From contig NZ_JBKKHQ010000001.1 in the NCBI RefSeq assembly GCF_046614695.1, positions 1-64,000 on the forward strand: a stretch of 64,000 nucleotides of DNA. The letters run 5' to 3'. Of the stretch, positions 44,746-53,079 are shown piece by piece. Positions within the stretch are counted from its first letter, which is position 1. Each line of letters opens with the position of its first letter. A model generated the notes under the pieces. The model was not told where the DNA came from, ran no database searches, and saw only the letters and a program-made list of their open reading frames with translations. A program made the position numbers and the translations under genes. This DNA is from Pokkaliibacter sp046614695. Its GTDB lineage: Bacteria; Pseudomonadota; Gammaproteobacteria; Pseudomonadales; Balneatricaceae.

Positions 44746-45363
44746 ATGGATGCTCGTGTGGAGGCAGTACTTGATGCCTATCATCAGCGGATTACAAAAG
44801 AGCGTAATGAACCCCGGGTAGAGCCACCCGGTGGGCGCGACGGCGGGCAAGATCAGCGGATGCGTGCGGTTGGCCCTGCAACAGGCCAATTGATGAATAC
44901 GTTGGTTCGTAGCCTGGATTCACCGCATGTGGTTGAGATCGGGACCAGCTTTGGTTATTCCGGTATCTGGCTGGCAGAGGCCGCGAAAGCTGTCGGTGGC
45001 AAAGTAACCACACTGGAGCTGCACGATTATAAATCTCGTTACGCCAAAAGTATGGCGGAAGAGGCCGGCCTTGCAGACGTCATCGATTTTCGTGTGGGAG
45101 ATGCCGTTGAAATGCTGAAAGGCATGACACAGAAGATTGACTTTATTCTGCTCGATCTTTGGAAAGAGCTGTATGTGCCTTGTCTTGAAGCCTTCTATCC
45201 TCTGCTGAATGAAGGGGCGATTATCGTTGCTGATAACATGATTTCCTCACGCGCGGGCGGAAATGTGACTGCTTATGCCAATGCCATTCGTAAGCTACCT
45301 GGAGTTAGCAGTGTCATGCTGCCGGTAGGCTCTGGCCTTGAGATCAGCCGTTATCTGGAATGA
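44746..45363 (+). CDS. O-methyltransferase, SAM-dependent
   Basis: A 205-aa class I methyltransferase of the family-3 (catechol-like) type. Motif I is VVEIGTSFGYSGIWLAEA (about 62-79), the acidic ribose-binding residue is in VTTLELHD, and the metal/catalytic region is FILLDLWKELYVPCLEAFYPLL. GAGGAG lies 8 nt upstream of ATG 44746. The substrate is unknown, and the neighbours do not help. Confidence 0.87.
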   Translation: MDARVEAVLDAYHQRITKERNEPRVEPPGGRDGGQDQRMRAVGPATGQLMNTLVRSLDSPHVVEIGTSFGYSGIWLAEAAKAVGGKVTTLELHDYKSRYAKSMAEEAGLADVIDFRVGDAVEMLKGMTQKIDFILLDLWKELYVPCLEAFYPLLNEGAIIVADNMISSRAGGNVTAYANAIRKLPGVSSVMLPVGSGLEISRYLE

Positions 45364-45398
45364 AAGAAGCTTAAGTGAGTGATACAGCATTTGAGATA

Positions 45399-45420
45399 AG
45401 CGCCTTCGGGCGCTTTTTTT
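45399..45420 (+). terminator. Terminator after the O-methyltransferase gene
   Basis: AAGCGCC-TTCG-GGCGCTT plus seven T's, essentially the same hairpin as at 43411. Confidence 0.9.
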
Positions 45421-45477
45421 ATGGCAAAATCCGGGGCTGTCCCAATTCTTTGTTATCTGCGATGGGTACTCAAATTC

Positions 45478-45948
45478 ATGAAGCGTATTTTCGTCACATG
45501 TCTGTTCGCCGGTGTACTTATTTGCCAAAGTGCCAGTGCCGTAACGCAGGAGTTTGGCTGGCTTGATGGTGCCTGCCTTGCCTCAAAAAATGATCACTTG
45601 TCTGCGGGAACGGCGCTGCAAGTTCATGACCTTGATACTGATGCCATATTCAGTGCGCAGATCAGTGATAGCAAAGCCGACCAGAATAGCTGTAATGGGT
45701 TGATACCTGATCGTGCTGCAGTCAATCGCGATAGTGGTTGGCATTTTTACCCGGTCATGACTGATCATGACATCACGCTGGCGATTGCCGAAATCGGCAA
45801 TTCCACGACGGAATCCGCATCATGGAGTGCTGGTTACTGTAGTACTTCGGAAGGAATTCATTTCAGTGTGACTGAGCGTGATCAGAAACTCTGGGAAGGG
45901 GATTACTATTTAGGTTATGACATAGAGGCAACGTGTGCTTCTAAGTAA
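45478..45948 (+). CDS. Small exported protein, unknown function
   Basis: A 156-aa protein with a clear signal peptide (MKRIFVTCLFAGVLICQ then SASA, cleavage near residue 21). The mature part has four cysteines (GACLAS, NSCNGL, GYCSTS, EATCAS), suggesting two disulfides. ATG 45478 is preferred over 45421 because it puts the signal peptide at the N-terminus. No family was recognised. It stands at the left edge of the AT-rich island. Confidence 0.7.
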   Translation: MKRIFVTCLFAGVLICQSASAVTQEFGWLDGACLASKNDHLSAGTALQVHDLDTDAIFSAQISDSKADQNSCNGLIPDRAAVNRDSGWHFYPVMTDHDITLAIAEIGNSTTESASWSAGYCSTSEGIHFSVTERDQKLWEGDYYLGYDIEATCASK

Positions 45949-45998
45949 CCACTCAATATTCTTAGAAAAATCTGTATCAGGGATATAAGCGAAGGGAT

Positions 45999-46484
45999 AT
46001 GAATAAACTAAAAATATTTTATTGCGTTCGTTGGGCTTCCGCTTACAAGGTGCCTATAGAACAGATGGATGAAGCAACCGCTCATGCGGCTCATACTCAA
46101 GGAAAACCCTATACAGTGCTTTTTGGTGATTTCTATCGACCGAAAGTAGCTATTGAAGTGAATAAAGAAACTAATTTTATCGGAGTAAATTTCTTTGACG
46201 ATTTTTTAAGGATAGTACTATCTTACAGTTTTGTGGAATTAGATGAAAAAACTTTATTTCTCTCGATGGCTAACTATAGTGAGTATATAAGTCATAGCGA
46301 AGATAAGGCCATGAGTAAAAGTACAATTTTTTATTTTAATAAAAGCGGTTCAGTAAGTGTAACAATGACTGATCACATTACTAAAACCACGCAAGAAGGC
46401 ACTGATTCGTTTGATGCTTCGGGAAATTATGAAGCCTATCCTGAGTTTGGCCATTATGAAGCTTTGTTAAAAACAGAGCGTTAG
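45999..46484 (+). CDS. Unrecognised 161-aa protein, immunity-protein-like
   Basis: A soluble protein beginning MNKLKIFYCVRWASAYKVP, with many aromatic residues and beta-strand pattern (KVAIEVNKETNFIGVNFFDD). AAGGGAT precedes the ATG. The base composition is clearly AT-richer than the flanking chromosome, and AT-rich codons prevail. Short, aromatic, soluble proteins of this style are common as immunity proteins beside Rhs or CDI toxins. I cannot name a family. No toxin gene is adjacent. A degenerate copy of the local terminator hairpin follows. Confidence 0.6.
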   Translation: MNKLKIFYCVRWASAYKVPIEQMDEATAHAAHTQGKPYTVLFGDFYRPKVAIEVNKETNFIGVNFFDDFLRIVLSYSFVELDEKTLFLSMANYSEYISHSEDKAMSKSTIFYFNKSGSVSVTMTDHITKTTQEGTDSFDASGNYEAYPEFGHYEALLKTER

Positions 46485-46525
46485 TGCCCAGTCTTGTCGG
46501 CCATAGTTAAGGCTATGATCTTGAT

Positions 46526-46547
46526 AAGCGCCTCCGGGCGCTTTCTA
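46526..46547 (+). terminator. Terminator-like hairpin in the island
   Basis: AAGCGCC-TCCG-GGCGCTT (near 46528-46545) followed by tct only. It is almost identical to the hairpins at 43411 and 45399, but the T-run is lost. Confidence 0.6.
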
Positions 46548-46654
46548 TGGGACGCTGGAACTAAAGACTGAACTACCAAAAATATTAAACAATAATAAAT
46601 ATGTCTAAATAAAATGCCGGTTGTCCGAGATGTACACTCATCGGCAATATTAAT

Positions 46655-47158
46655 ATGAGAAAAACAATGGAGCTTTTTTCTGGCGAGTCAACTTGCTTCT
46701 ACCTATGTTACAGAAGTCAAACATCAAATGGCGCCAACAATGTTGAGAGACCTGTTTGGAGCAATATCAACGATGCTATTGCCGAAGTGCTTCATGATGG
46801 AGGAATGGTCAAGTTATATAAGTTTCCTCAAGATAGTGGATACGTTAAATTTTTAGAGATGATATCACTTAAAACAAAATTTAAAATTTTAGCGACCACA
46901 AACGACGACAACTATTACTATAGGATTCGTGAATGGTGGGATCCAACAGAGCCTCCTTTTAGTGGGGTGACGTTAATTGGTGATGACGAATTCGATAATC
47001 GTACTTTTTGTACTGATAGCAATGTTGCCTATGAGCTATTTGAAGAATTCTATACCACAGAGGAATTGAGAGAGGGCTTAAAAAATATGCTCCAACGTGA
47101 TCTAGTAGCTAAGAAATCTTCGGCCAATAGAGTTAAAGGTGGCGAACAAGAAACCTAA
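46655..47158 (+). CDS. Unrecognised 167-aa protein of the AT-rich island
   Basis: A soluble acidic protein (starts MRKTMELFSGESTCFYLCYR) with regions VLHDGGMVKLYKFPQDSGY, YYRIREWWDPTEPPFSGV and a charged helical C-terminus. It shows the size and composition of polymorphic-toxin immunity proteins, but no family was recognised. An alternative start is the Met at 46667. The codon use is AT-rich like the paralogue array downstream. Confidence 0.6.
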   Translation: MRKTMELFSGESTCFYLCYRSQTSNGANNVERPVWSNINDAIAEVLHDGGMVKLYKFPQDSGYVKFLEMISLKTKFKILATTNDDNYYYRIREWWDPTEPPFSGVTLIGDDEFDNRTFCTDSNVAYELFEEFYTTEELREGLKNMLQRDLVAKKSSANRVKGGEQET

Positions 47159-47237
47159 ATATAAATGAAGCATTAATAGTTCTCAACTCAGGAGAATGTA
47201 TGCGAATTTTATTCGGGGGCTAACCCTGGAGAATACT

Positions 47238-47876
47238 GTGACAAAAGAAGCCAGATTTAAACCAGACTTCTACACAAGAATAGACTGGTATGCAATGGAT
47301 AAAAATGGGCACATAGCCTTAATGGAAAATTTTGGCTGGGGTGATATACCATATTCTCTGCAAAAACTGCAGGAGTGGAGTGAAAGGCTGGATGATTTTA
47401 ATGAGTATATATATGAAGAATTGACTCCATATACGCCCTATCCAAATAAAAATGGAGGTTTTGAATTGGATATATATGGAAGTGTAATGTACTCACATAG
47501 AAAGCCAGGTGGAAAACCATATAAAATTCTTTCACGAAATGAGGTTATTAGAGACTTGCTGGAAACATACTCTATAAAACCAAAAAATAGCCCTTTAAGC
47601 TTAGCAACCAGAAAAGGAATATTCACCTATAGAGGCGTTGAAGGATACAAGGAGGGTGATGATACACCGGTAGGATTCGATGGAGATTTCAAAATGGGTG
47701 ACTACTATAGATTTTTAAGGCCCACTGAGTACCTAAAAATAAGTGAATTGCCCGCACCACTTAGACAATATGTTTGCGTTTCAAATAGTATTGACTTCAA
47801 TAAAGATAGATTAATAGAAAGCCAGCATATTGACTCCTACTTCCCTAACACCTACAGGCCCTCTTCTGAGGATTGA
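47238..47876 (+). CDS. Tandem paralogue 1 (immunity-like protein)
   Basis: A 212-aa protein, first of three tandem paralogues. GTG 47238 is preferred over ATG 47196 because the other copies also begin GTG just before the conserved RFKPDF block and GGAGA lies upstream. Residues 6-30 (RFKPDFYTRIDWYAMDKNG followed by HIALM) match copy 3, whereas from there on it nearly equals copy 2. Conserved features are NFGWGDIP, YPNKNG, RGVEGYKEGDDTPVG, MGDYYR and PAPLRQYVCVS. No signal peptide or membrane helix. It resembles 'W-Y-A-D-K-G' immunity proteins of contact-dependent toxins by eye only. Confidence 0.68.
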   Translation: MTKEARFKPDFYTRIDWYAMDKNGHIALMENFGWGDIPYSLQKLQEWSERLDDFNEYIYEELTPYTPYPNKNGGFELDIYGSVMYSHRKPGGKPYKILSRNEVIRDLLETYSIKPKNSPLSLATRKGIFTYRGVEGYKEGDDTPVGFDGDFKMGDYYRFLRPTEYLKISELPAPLRQYVCVSNSIDFNKDRLIESQHIDSYFPNTYRPSSED

Positions 47877-47879
47877 TGC

Positions 47880-48515
47880 GTGAACATAAGTAGATTTAAA
47901 CCAGACTTCAACTCAAGAATATACTGGTATGCAATGGATGAAAATGGACACATAGCCTTAATGGAAAATTTTGGCTGGGGTGATATACCATATTCTCTGC
48001 AAAAACTTCAGGACTGGCTTCAGGGACTAGATGATCTTAATGAGTACATTAATGAAGAGCTTACTCCATATAAGCCCTATCCAAATAAAAATGGTGGTTT
48101 TGAATTGGATATATATGGAAGTGTAATATATTCATATAAAAAGCCAGGTGGAAAATCATATAAAACTTTTTCAAGAGATGAGGTTGTTAGAGACTTGCTG
48201 GAAACATACTCTATAAATCCAAAAAATAGCCCTTTAAGCGCAGCTACCAGAAAAGGAATATTCACCTATAGAGGCGTTGAAGGATACAAGGAGGGTGATG
48301 ATACACCAGTAGGATTCGATGGAGAATTCAAAATGGGTGACTACTATAGATTTTTAAGGCCCACTGAGTATCTAAAAATAAGTGAACTACCCGCACCACT
48401 TAGACAATATGTTTGCATTTCAAATAGCATTGACTTCAATAAAGATAGATTAATAGAAAGTCAGCATATTGACTCCTACTTTCCGAACACCTACAGGCCC
48501 TCTTCTGAGGATTGA
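47880..48515 (+). CDS. Tandem paralogue 2 (immunity-like protein)
   Basis: A 211-aa protein starting at GTG 47880, 3 nt after the previous stop, with GAGG in the tail of the previous gene acting as ribosome site. It shares almost the whole length with copy 1 except the N-terminal block (FNSRIYWYAMDENG) and a few substitutions in the middle. The last 70 residues are identical apart from two changes. The close spacing and high identity point to recent tandem duplication and translational coupling. Function not known. Confidence 0.68.
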   Translation: MNISRFKPDFNSRIYWYAMDENGHIALMENFGWGDIPYSLQKLQDWLQGLDDLNEYINEELTPYKPYPNKNGGFELDIYGSVIYSYKKPGGKSYKTFSRDEVVRDLLETYSINPKNSPLSAATRKGIFTYRGVEGYKEGDDTPVGFDGEFKMGDYYRFLRPTEYLKISELPAPLRQYVCISNSIDFNKDRLIESQHIDSYFPNTYRPSSED

Positions 48516-48518
48516 TGA

Positions 48519-49148
48519 GTGAACACAAGTAGATTTAAACCAGACTTCTATACCAGAATAGACTGGTACGCAATGGATAAAAATGGGCACATAGCCTTAA
48601 TGAAAAATTTTGGCTGGGGAGATATTCCAATATCCCTTCAATCAATTAAAGACTGGAGATTAGGATTAGATGAAATAAGCGAGTATTTATATGAGGAGTT
48701 AACAAACTACACACCTTATCCAGATAAAAATGGAGCTTACACGTTAGATATTTATAGCAGTTTTATGTATTCGCATAAAGAAAAAATAACATCATTCAAT
48801 TTGAAAGCATTAACCAAAGAGGAGGTAGAAAAGGCTCTTTTAGATGGAAACTCAAGAAACAAGAAATTAAGCGATCTAAGTTTAGTCATTAGGAAAGGCT
48901 TATATCTTTTCAGAGGAATTGAAGGGTATAAAGAAGGGGACGACACCCCTGTAGGCTACAACGGAACATACAGCATGGGAGACTATTATAGACACTTAAT
49001 TCCTTCTATTTTTTCAGAAATAAGTGACTTTCCTGAGCCGCTCAGAAAATACGTTTGTGTATCCGAGACAGTCGATTTTCAGAAAGACAGACTATTAAGC
49101 AATGAATTAATTGACTCATACTTCCCTAAAACCTATTTAGAAAAATAA
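48519..49148 (+). CDS. Tandem paralogue 3, diverged (immunity-like protein)
   Basis: A 209-aa protein from GTG 48519, again 3 nt after the previous stop. The N-terminal 35 residues match copy 1 (RFKPDFYTRIDWYAMDKNG). The central part (residues about 80-130) has diverged strongly, and the EGYKEGDDTPVG, MGDYYR and KDRL...IDSYFP signatures are kept. This pattern fits diversifying selection on a specificity region with a conserved scaffold. The DUF99 gene follows 2 nt later. Confidence 0.68.
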   Translation: MNTSRFKPDFYTRIDWYAMDKNGHIALMKNFGWGDIPISLQSIKDWRLGLDEISEYLYEELTNYTPYPDKNGAYTLDIYSSFMYSHKEKITSFNLKALTKEEVEKALLDGNSRNKKLSDLSLVIRKGLYLFRGIEGYKEGDDTPVGYNGTYSMGDYYRHLIPSIFSEISDFPEPLRKYVCVSETVDFQKDRLLSNELIDSYFPKTYLEK

Positions 49149-49150
49149 CA

Positions 49151-49738
49151 ATGATGAATATAGAAAGGGCAATAGAAAGAAAAAGAACACTCAGAACAAT
49201 AGGCATCGATGATATGCCTTTTAATATTGGTCAGCCTGATCTTGTGTCAATCACAGGTATTATTTGCACGGGTACACGATTTGAGGGCATGCTAAAAAGT
49301 GATATTACTCAAGATGGCATGGATGCCACCCAAAAAATTTCTCAGATGATACTTAATAGTAAGTTTTATAGACAGCTTCACGCGGTCCTGATTGATGGTA
49401 TTACGCTTGGTGGCTTCAATACTCTTGATCTGAGCAAGCTATCTGAAGAACTAAAAATCCCTTGCATTGCCGTTATGAGAAAAGCTCCTGATATGGATGC
49501 TTTTAAGAAAGCAATTGAGAATCTGCCACACAGCGATAAAAGGTTTGCTGCATTACACCGTGCAGGGGATGTCCTTCAAAAGGATGGATACTATTTTCAG
49601 GTAAAGGGATGTTCCACAGAGGTGGCCGCTATAGTCTTGGCACAGTCAACACTACATGGAAAAATCCCTGAGTGCTTAAGAATGTCTCATTTGATCAATT
49701 CTGCATTAGCCACCGGAGAGAGTAGTAATAGTGCGTGA
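49151..49738 (+). CDS. DUF99 family protein (EndoV-like fold)
   Basis: A 195-aa DUF99 protein. The family blocks are all visible in order: TIGIDDMPF, ITGIICTGTRFEGML, ITQDGMDATQKISQMI, VLIDGITLGGFNTLDLSKL, IPCIAVMRKAPD, and the C-terminal REW-like block ECLRMSHLINSALATG. DUF99 is best known from archaea and is structurally related to endonuclease V, with acidic residues (D20, the D in DGMDAT, D in LIDG) in matching places. Nuclease activity has not been established. It lies 2 nt after paralogue 3 and is AT-rich, so it belongs to the acquired cassette. The start could be either Met (49151 or 49154). Confidence 0.85.
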   Translation: MMNIERAIERKRTLRTIGIDDMPFNIGQPDLVSITGIICTGTRFEGMLKSDITQDGMDATQKISQMILNSKFYRQLHAVLIDGITLGGFNTLDLSKLSEELKIPCIAVMRKAPDMDAFKKAIENLPHSDKRFAALHRAGDVLQKDGYYFQVKGCSTEVAAIVLAQSTLHGKIPECLRMSHLINSALATGESSNSA

Positions 49739-49908
49739 GCAATGAATGCTGGTTTTTATTTATATATTTTCCATCAATAATATATAAATTTTTAATTTTA
49801 AAGCCTGTAAAAATTCAAAATACAATTTATCAATGCATAAACACTCCTATACGTAACTATTAACTTTTTAAACGAGAAGCCATCATCAATGGCGACCTAT
49901 TAGCGAAT

Positions 49909-50166
49909 TCAGCACTCAAGAGTGATGCTCGCCTCAATCTGCCGCTTCCGCACAAGCTGCCTTGTGAAACCATCAAGCCTTATCTGCCCGACTGGAGTCA
50001 GGCGCGATTGATTTTCGATCTGACGAGTAGTGCCGAGAAAATCGGTGCGGCAGGCTATTCGATGGATCAGGCGCGGGGCAAGGGCGGAACACGGCTGACG
50101 TAGCCAACGGATCTTGAGTTCTCCGGTTTTATCAAAGGCAATCGATACCCTTGTGGTTTCTGTCAT
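49909..50166 (-). pseudogene. Possible small gene or gene remnant
   Basis: An 85-codon frame starting MTETTRVSIAFDKTGELKIRW with GGGAAGG close upstream. I do not recognise it. The frame stays open upstream through the hexanucleotide repeat (as Gln-Arg repeats) to a stop at 50338, with no earlier start codon. The opposite strand is also open here. It may be a truncated gene left at the island edge or a chance frame. Confidence 0.25.
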
Positions 50167-50246
50167 TACCTTCCCGGGTGCCAGCGGCGGCTCGCTGATC
50201 TGTCTGCTCGGTGGATTGGCTGCGGGAATAACCTTTATCGACAGTG

Positions 50247-50293
<47 letters not shown>

Positions 50294-50467
50294 GCACGCT
50301 GATGGGCGGCGCGAGTCGTAAGGGGGCACCTGCTATCTTAGTACGAATGGTGTGAAAGGCTCTGATATCAGTATGTATGCCAACTACCGCAGGTGCGGAC
50401 ACCTGAGGTGAAACCCTTTCTTGAGCGTTAGAACTGCACTTACTGAGGTTGGCCCAGGCAAAGAAAA

Positions 50468-50500
50468 GCCCGCTGTGCGGAGGCTATGCACGGCGGGCTG
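50468..50500 (-). terminator. Terminator of the DUF2383-like gene
   Basis: Stem AGCCCGC / GCGGGCT extended by TGTGC/GCAC pairing. On the minus strand it is followed by TTTTCTTT. Confidence 0.75.
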
Positions 50501-50544
50501 AGTGGTTAACTGCCTGGCTTGGCAGCGTTTGACGTTGTATCTGC

Positions 50545-51033
50545 TCAGGAAAACGAGGGGCGGGCGTCGCCTTCCATACCGCGTTTATACGTCAGCATCT
50601 GCTGATGGCTTTTGTGCATCAGGGTCAGAAAATCATTCATGCGGTTTTTCAGTTTAGGGTCCAGCACATCATTAATGGCACGCTGCATCTCGATCAGGGT
50701 GCGGTCTTCGGCTTCTTCCAGCTCTTTCACCAGAAAGTAGTTCTCACGACCCGGGTCCTGCAGGGATTCCCGCGCTTCGGCGAACCATTCATTAATGCGA
50801 CCCTCAAAACTGCGATGGCGGCGCAGAGGTTTTCCGACACGCGCTTCGTATTCCGGCTCCAGCGCTTTTTCAATTTCATCGCGCACGGCGGCCAGGTCCA
50901 GGAAAAGGTCACGCAAGTCCTTGAGTTTGACTTCCTTCAGAGCGTGAACGTAGAAGTGTTTGCCATCCTCACAGGCAGAAACGAAGTGAGCGATAGCCTG
51001 GGCATCATTTTCAGCAAGTGATCTGCTCAGCAT
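50545..51033 (-). CDS. DUF2383-like four-helix protein
   Basis: A 162-aa all-helical protein of the PA2169/DUF2383 kind, predicted to form a ferritin-like bundle. ATG 51033 (MLSRSLAEND) is chosen because AAGGAG lies 7 nt upstream. Helices include the 35-70 region with DLFLDLAAVRDEIEKALEPEYEA and ENYFLVKELEEAEDRTLIEMQ. Function is unknown; members are often stress-induced. Confidence 0.72.
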   Translation of the reverse strand: MLSRSLAENDAQAIAHFVSACEDGKHFYVHALKEVKLKDLRDLFLDLAAVRDEIEKALEPEYEARVGKPLRRHRSFEGRINEWFAEARESLQDPGRENYFLVKELEEAEDRTLIEMQRAINDVLDPKLKNRMNDFLTLMHKSHQQMLTYKRGMEGDARPSFS

Positions 51034-51499
51034 GGGACTTCTCCTTGACGATATGTCCATTGCGTTTGTCCGTCGCGAGGCACCTTTGAGGAAGCCGCGC
51101 CGTAGGGAAACGCTTATTGTTAGTGTGTTGACGTCGTACTTATCAGGACTGCCACAGTTCTGGTCATGGATGTGGTAACTGCGCTATTTCACCCATGTTG
51201 AGTATCTGGCTGCTGAAAAGGAATTTATAAAGGGAGAAGGGTGTATCAAGATTGCACCGTTGATGCAGATCAGCTTTTCCAACGTGGTTATCGCTTGATT
51301 TGGTGGGGTTTGTTTTAAAACAGGGAGTAGAGGGATTGGCGCTGGGCGGCCATGTTACGTCGGCTGCACATTCCTGCCTGCATTGCGCAATTAGATGGGA
51401 AGCCGTGGTTTAGGCCACAACATCAGGTAAACTGTTGCGCCTCTGGGTTTGTGCATGACTGCGCAGTAGTGACCCATCGAATACCTTGAGGAGTTCACA
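51034..51499. other. Gene-free region before the glutaredoxin gene
   Basis: About 465 bp between divergent genes. It must contain both promoters. No clear promoter, repeat or RNA structure was recognised. Confidence 0.4.
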
Positions 51500-51865
51500 G
51501 TGTTAGTTAAGGCATTGCGCTTAGGTCTGGGCGAGCTGGTCATTTTCGGTGATCTGGTCAGCCGTCCCCGTAAAATGAAACGCAGCGCAGAGGCGCAGTC
51601 AGAAGTGGAGCAGGCGACCCGTTCGTTGTCGCTGTATCAGTTCCGTGCCTGTCCGTTCTGTGTGAAAACCCGCCGCACCATGCATCGCCTGAATCTGCCG
51701 ATTGAAACCCGTGATGCGAAAAACAACCCCACCCATCGCCAGGAGCTGGAGCAGGGCGGTGGCCGCATCAAGGTGCCATGCCTGCGTATTGAGGAGAATG
51801 GCCAGACCCGCTGGATGTATGAGTCAAAAGACATCATCGCGTATCTGAACCAACAATTTTCCTGA
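51500..51865 (+). CDS. Glutaredoxin-family protein
   Basis: A 121-aa thioredoxin-fold protein with the redox motif C51-P-F-C54 (FRACPFCVKTRR). The GSH-binding region is GGRIKVPCLRIEENG, with YESKDIIAYL at the C-terminus. An N-terminal extension of about 40 residues (weakly hydrophobic, then basic) precedes the fold, as in several proteobacterial GrxX-type proteins. The start is GTG 51500 with GAGGAG 6 nt upstream. Thiol-disulfide exchange is expected. Confidence 0.88.
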   Translation: MLVKALRLGLGELVIFGDLVSRPRKMKRSAEAQSEVEQATRSLSLYQFRACPFCVKTRRTMHRLNLPIETRDAKNNPTHRQELEQGGGRIKVPCLRIEENGQTRWMYESKDIIAYLNQQFS

Positions 51866-51898
51866 GACTCCTTCGGCCTGATGATTCAGGTTGAAATG

Positions 51899-51940
51899 AA
51901 AAACCGGTCAGCGCTTTACAGGTGCTCACCGGTTTTTTTA
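51899..51940 (+). terminator. Terminator after the glutaredoxin gene
   Basis: Long stem AAAAACCGGT...ACCGGTTTTTTT between convergent genes, active in both directions. Confidence 0.85.
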
Positions 51941-51996
51941 TCTGTGGCAAATGATCGAAGCCGTGATGGTCAGGGCTTGCGAAGGGCATCCAAGCT

Positions 51997-52878
51997 TTAA
52001 ATCACCGGCGACCAGGTATCGTACTGCAGGACATATTCACCCGCCTGACGCGAGACTTTGCCGGAGGCCGGCAGGTTAAAGTGCATACCGCTGATCGAGA
52101 GTTGATCTGTCGCGACACGATCAAGCAGTTTACTGCGCACGGCAGCGGCTTGCTGCGGGTCACTGTCAAAAGCGATGGTGACGTCGGGTTTGGCAATCTG
52201 CAAATGGGGGAAGTGGACAATATCGCCCCAGATCAGCAGCGACTCTTTTTGATCGCCAATCAGATAGCCCGTGTGGCCCGGCGTATGCCCAAAGAGCGGC
52301 ACGGCCTGAATGCCGGGTAGCACATCCTCATTGTTAAAGGTGACGATTTTCTCGTCATAGGCGTTAAACGCATTGCGGGCCAGATCAATAAAAGGTTTGA
52401 AGTCTTTAGGCGCCTGAGCATAAACCCCCTCATCACGCCAGAAGGCAAGCTCTCTTTCCTGCACATAAAGCGCCTGCACATTACGAAATACCGGAGATGC
52501 CAGCGGGCCTGCCAGACCACCGATGTGATCGGGATGGGCGTGGGTCACCAGCACCGTATCGATAGACAAAGGATCAATACCTGCAGCAAAGAGTGCTTGC
52601 GGCAACCGTCCTCCCCAGCCGTTGACGCCGCCCGCGCCACTATCGACCAGAATCGTGCGGCCTGCCGTTTGAATAACAAAGACGTTGATATTGATGCGCG
52701 GCAGCGGAGCGATGCCTTTTTGGCTTAATAGCGATTCAGCCTCATTGGCCTTAATGCCATCCAAAAGCTCAAACGACACATCAAGAAAGCCATCACTCAG
52801 CATGGTGACCAGCGTATCGCCGTAGCGTTTACGGTTAACAGCGGGGGCTTGTTGCACGGTTGCGAGGTTCATCATCAT
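51997..52878 (-). CDS. MBL-fold metallo-hydrolase
   Basis: A 293-aa metallo-beta-lactamase-fold hydrolase. The metal motif HAHPDHIGG starts at H113, and further ligands lie in VPLFGHTPGHTGYLIG and LIWGDIVHFPHLQ. The overall pattern resembles lactonases and AHL-degrading enzymes of this clan, but the substrate is unknown. Three Met codons in tandem mark the start at 52878; no strong ribosome site is seen. The divergent LysR gene (53080) probably regulates it. Confidence 0.87.
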   Translation of the reverse strand: MMMNLATVQQAPAVNRKRYGDTLVTMLSDGFLDVSFELLDGIKANEAESLLSQKGIAPLPRININVFVIQTAGRTILVDSGAGGVNGWGGRLPQALFAAGIDPLSIDTVLVTHAHPDHIGGLAGPLASPVFRNVQALYVQERELAFWRDEGVYAQAPKDFKPFIDLARNAFNAYDEKIVTFNNEDVLPGIQAVPLFGHTPGHTGYLIGDQKESLLIWGDIVHFPHLQIAKPDVTIAFDSDPQQAAAVRSKLLDRVATDQLSISGMHFNLPASGKVSRQAGEYVLQYDTWSPVI

Positions 52879-53079
52879 TCTGCCTTTTGTGCTGAAGTGC
52901 ATAAAAATGCTGGGGGTGTCGGTCAGTGGGTATCGGGAACAACACCATCCTACAAAGAATTTTGGGCCCCGAGGTTGACCAAAAATCAGCACATTGTGTA
53001 CTTTCAGGAAGCAATTAAACGGGCATGAGCTGCACCTTCGGGAATGTACGTCCGCGATTTTTGAAAAGGAAAAGCCCTG

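Noticed and set aside
47238..49148. Triple paralogues read as one frameshifted gene
   Set aside because: Each copy has its own stop, GTG start and complete conserved ends, so they are three separate genes.
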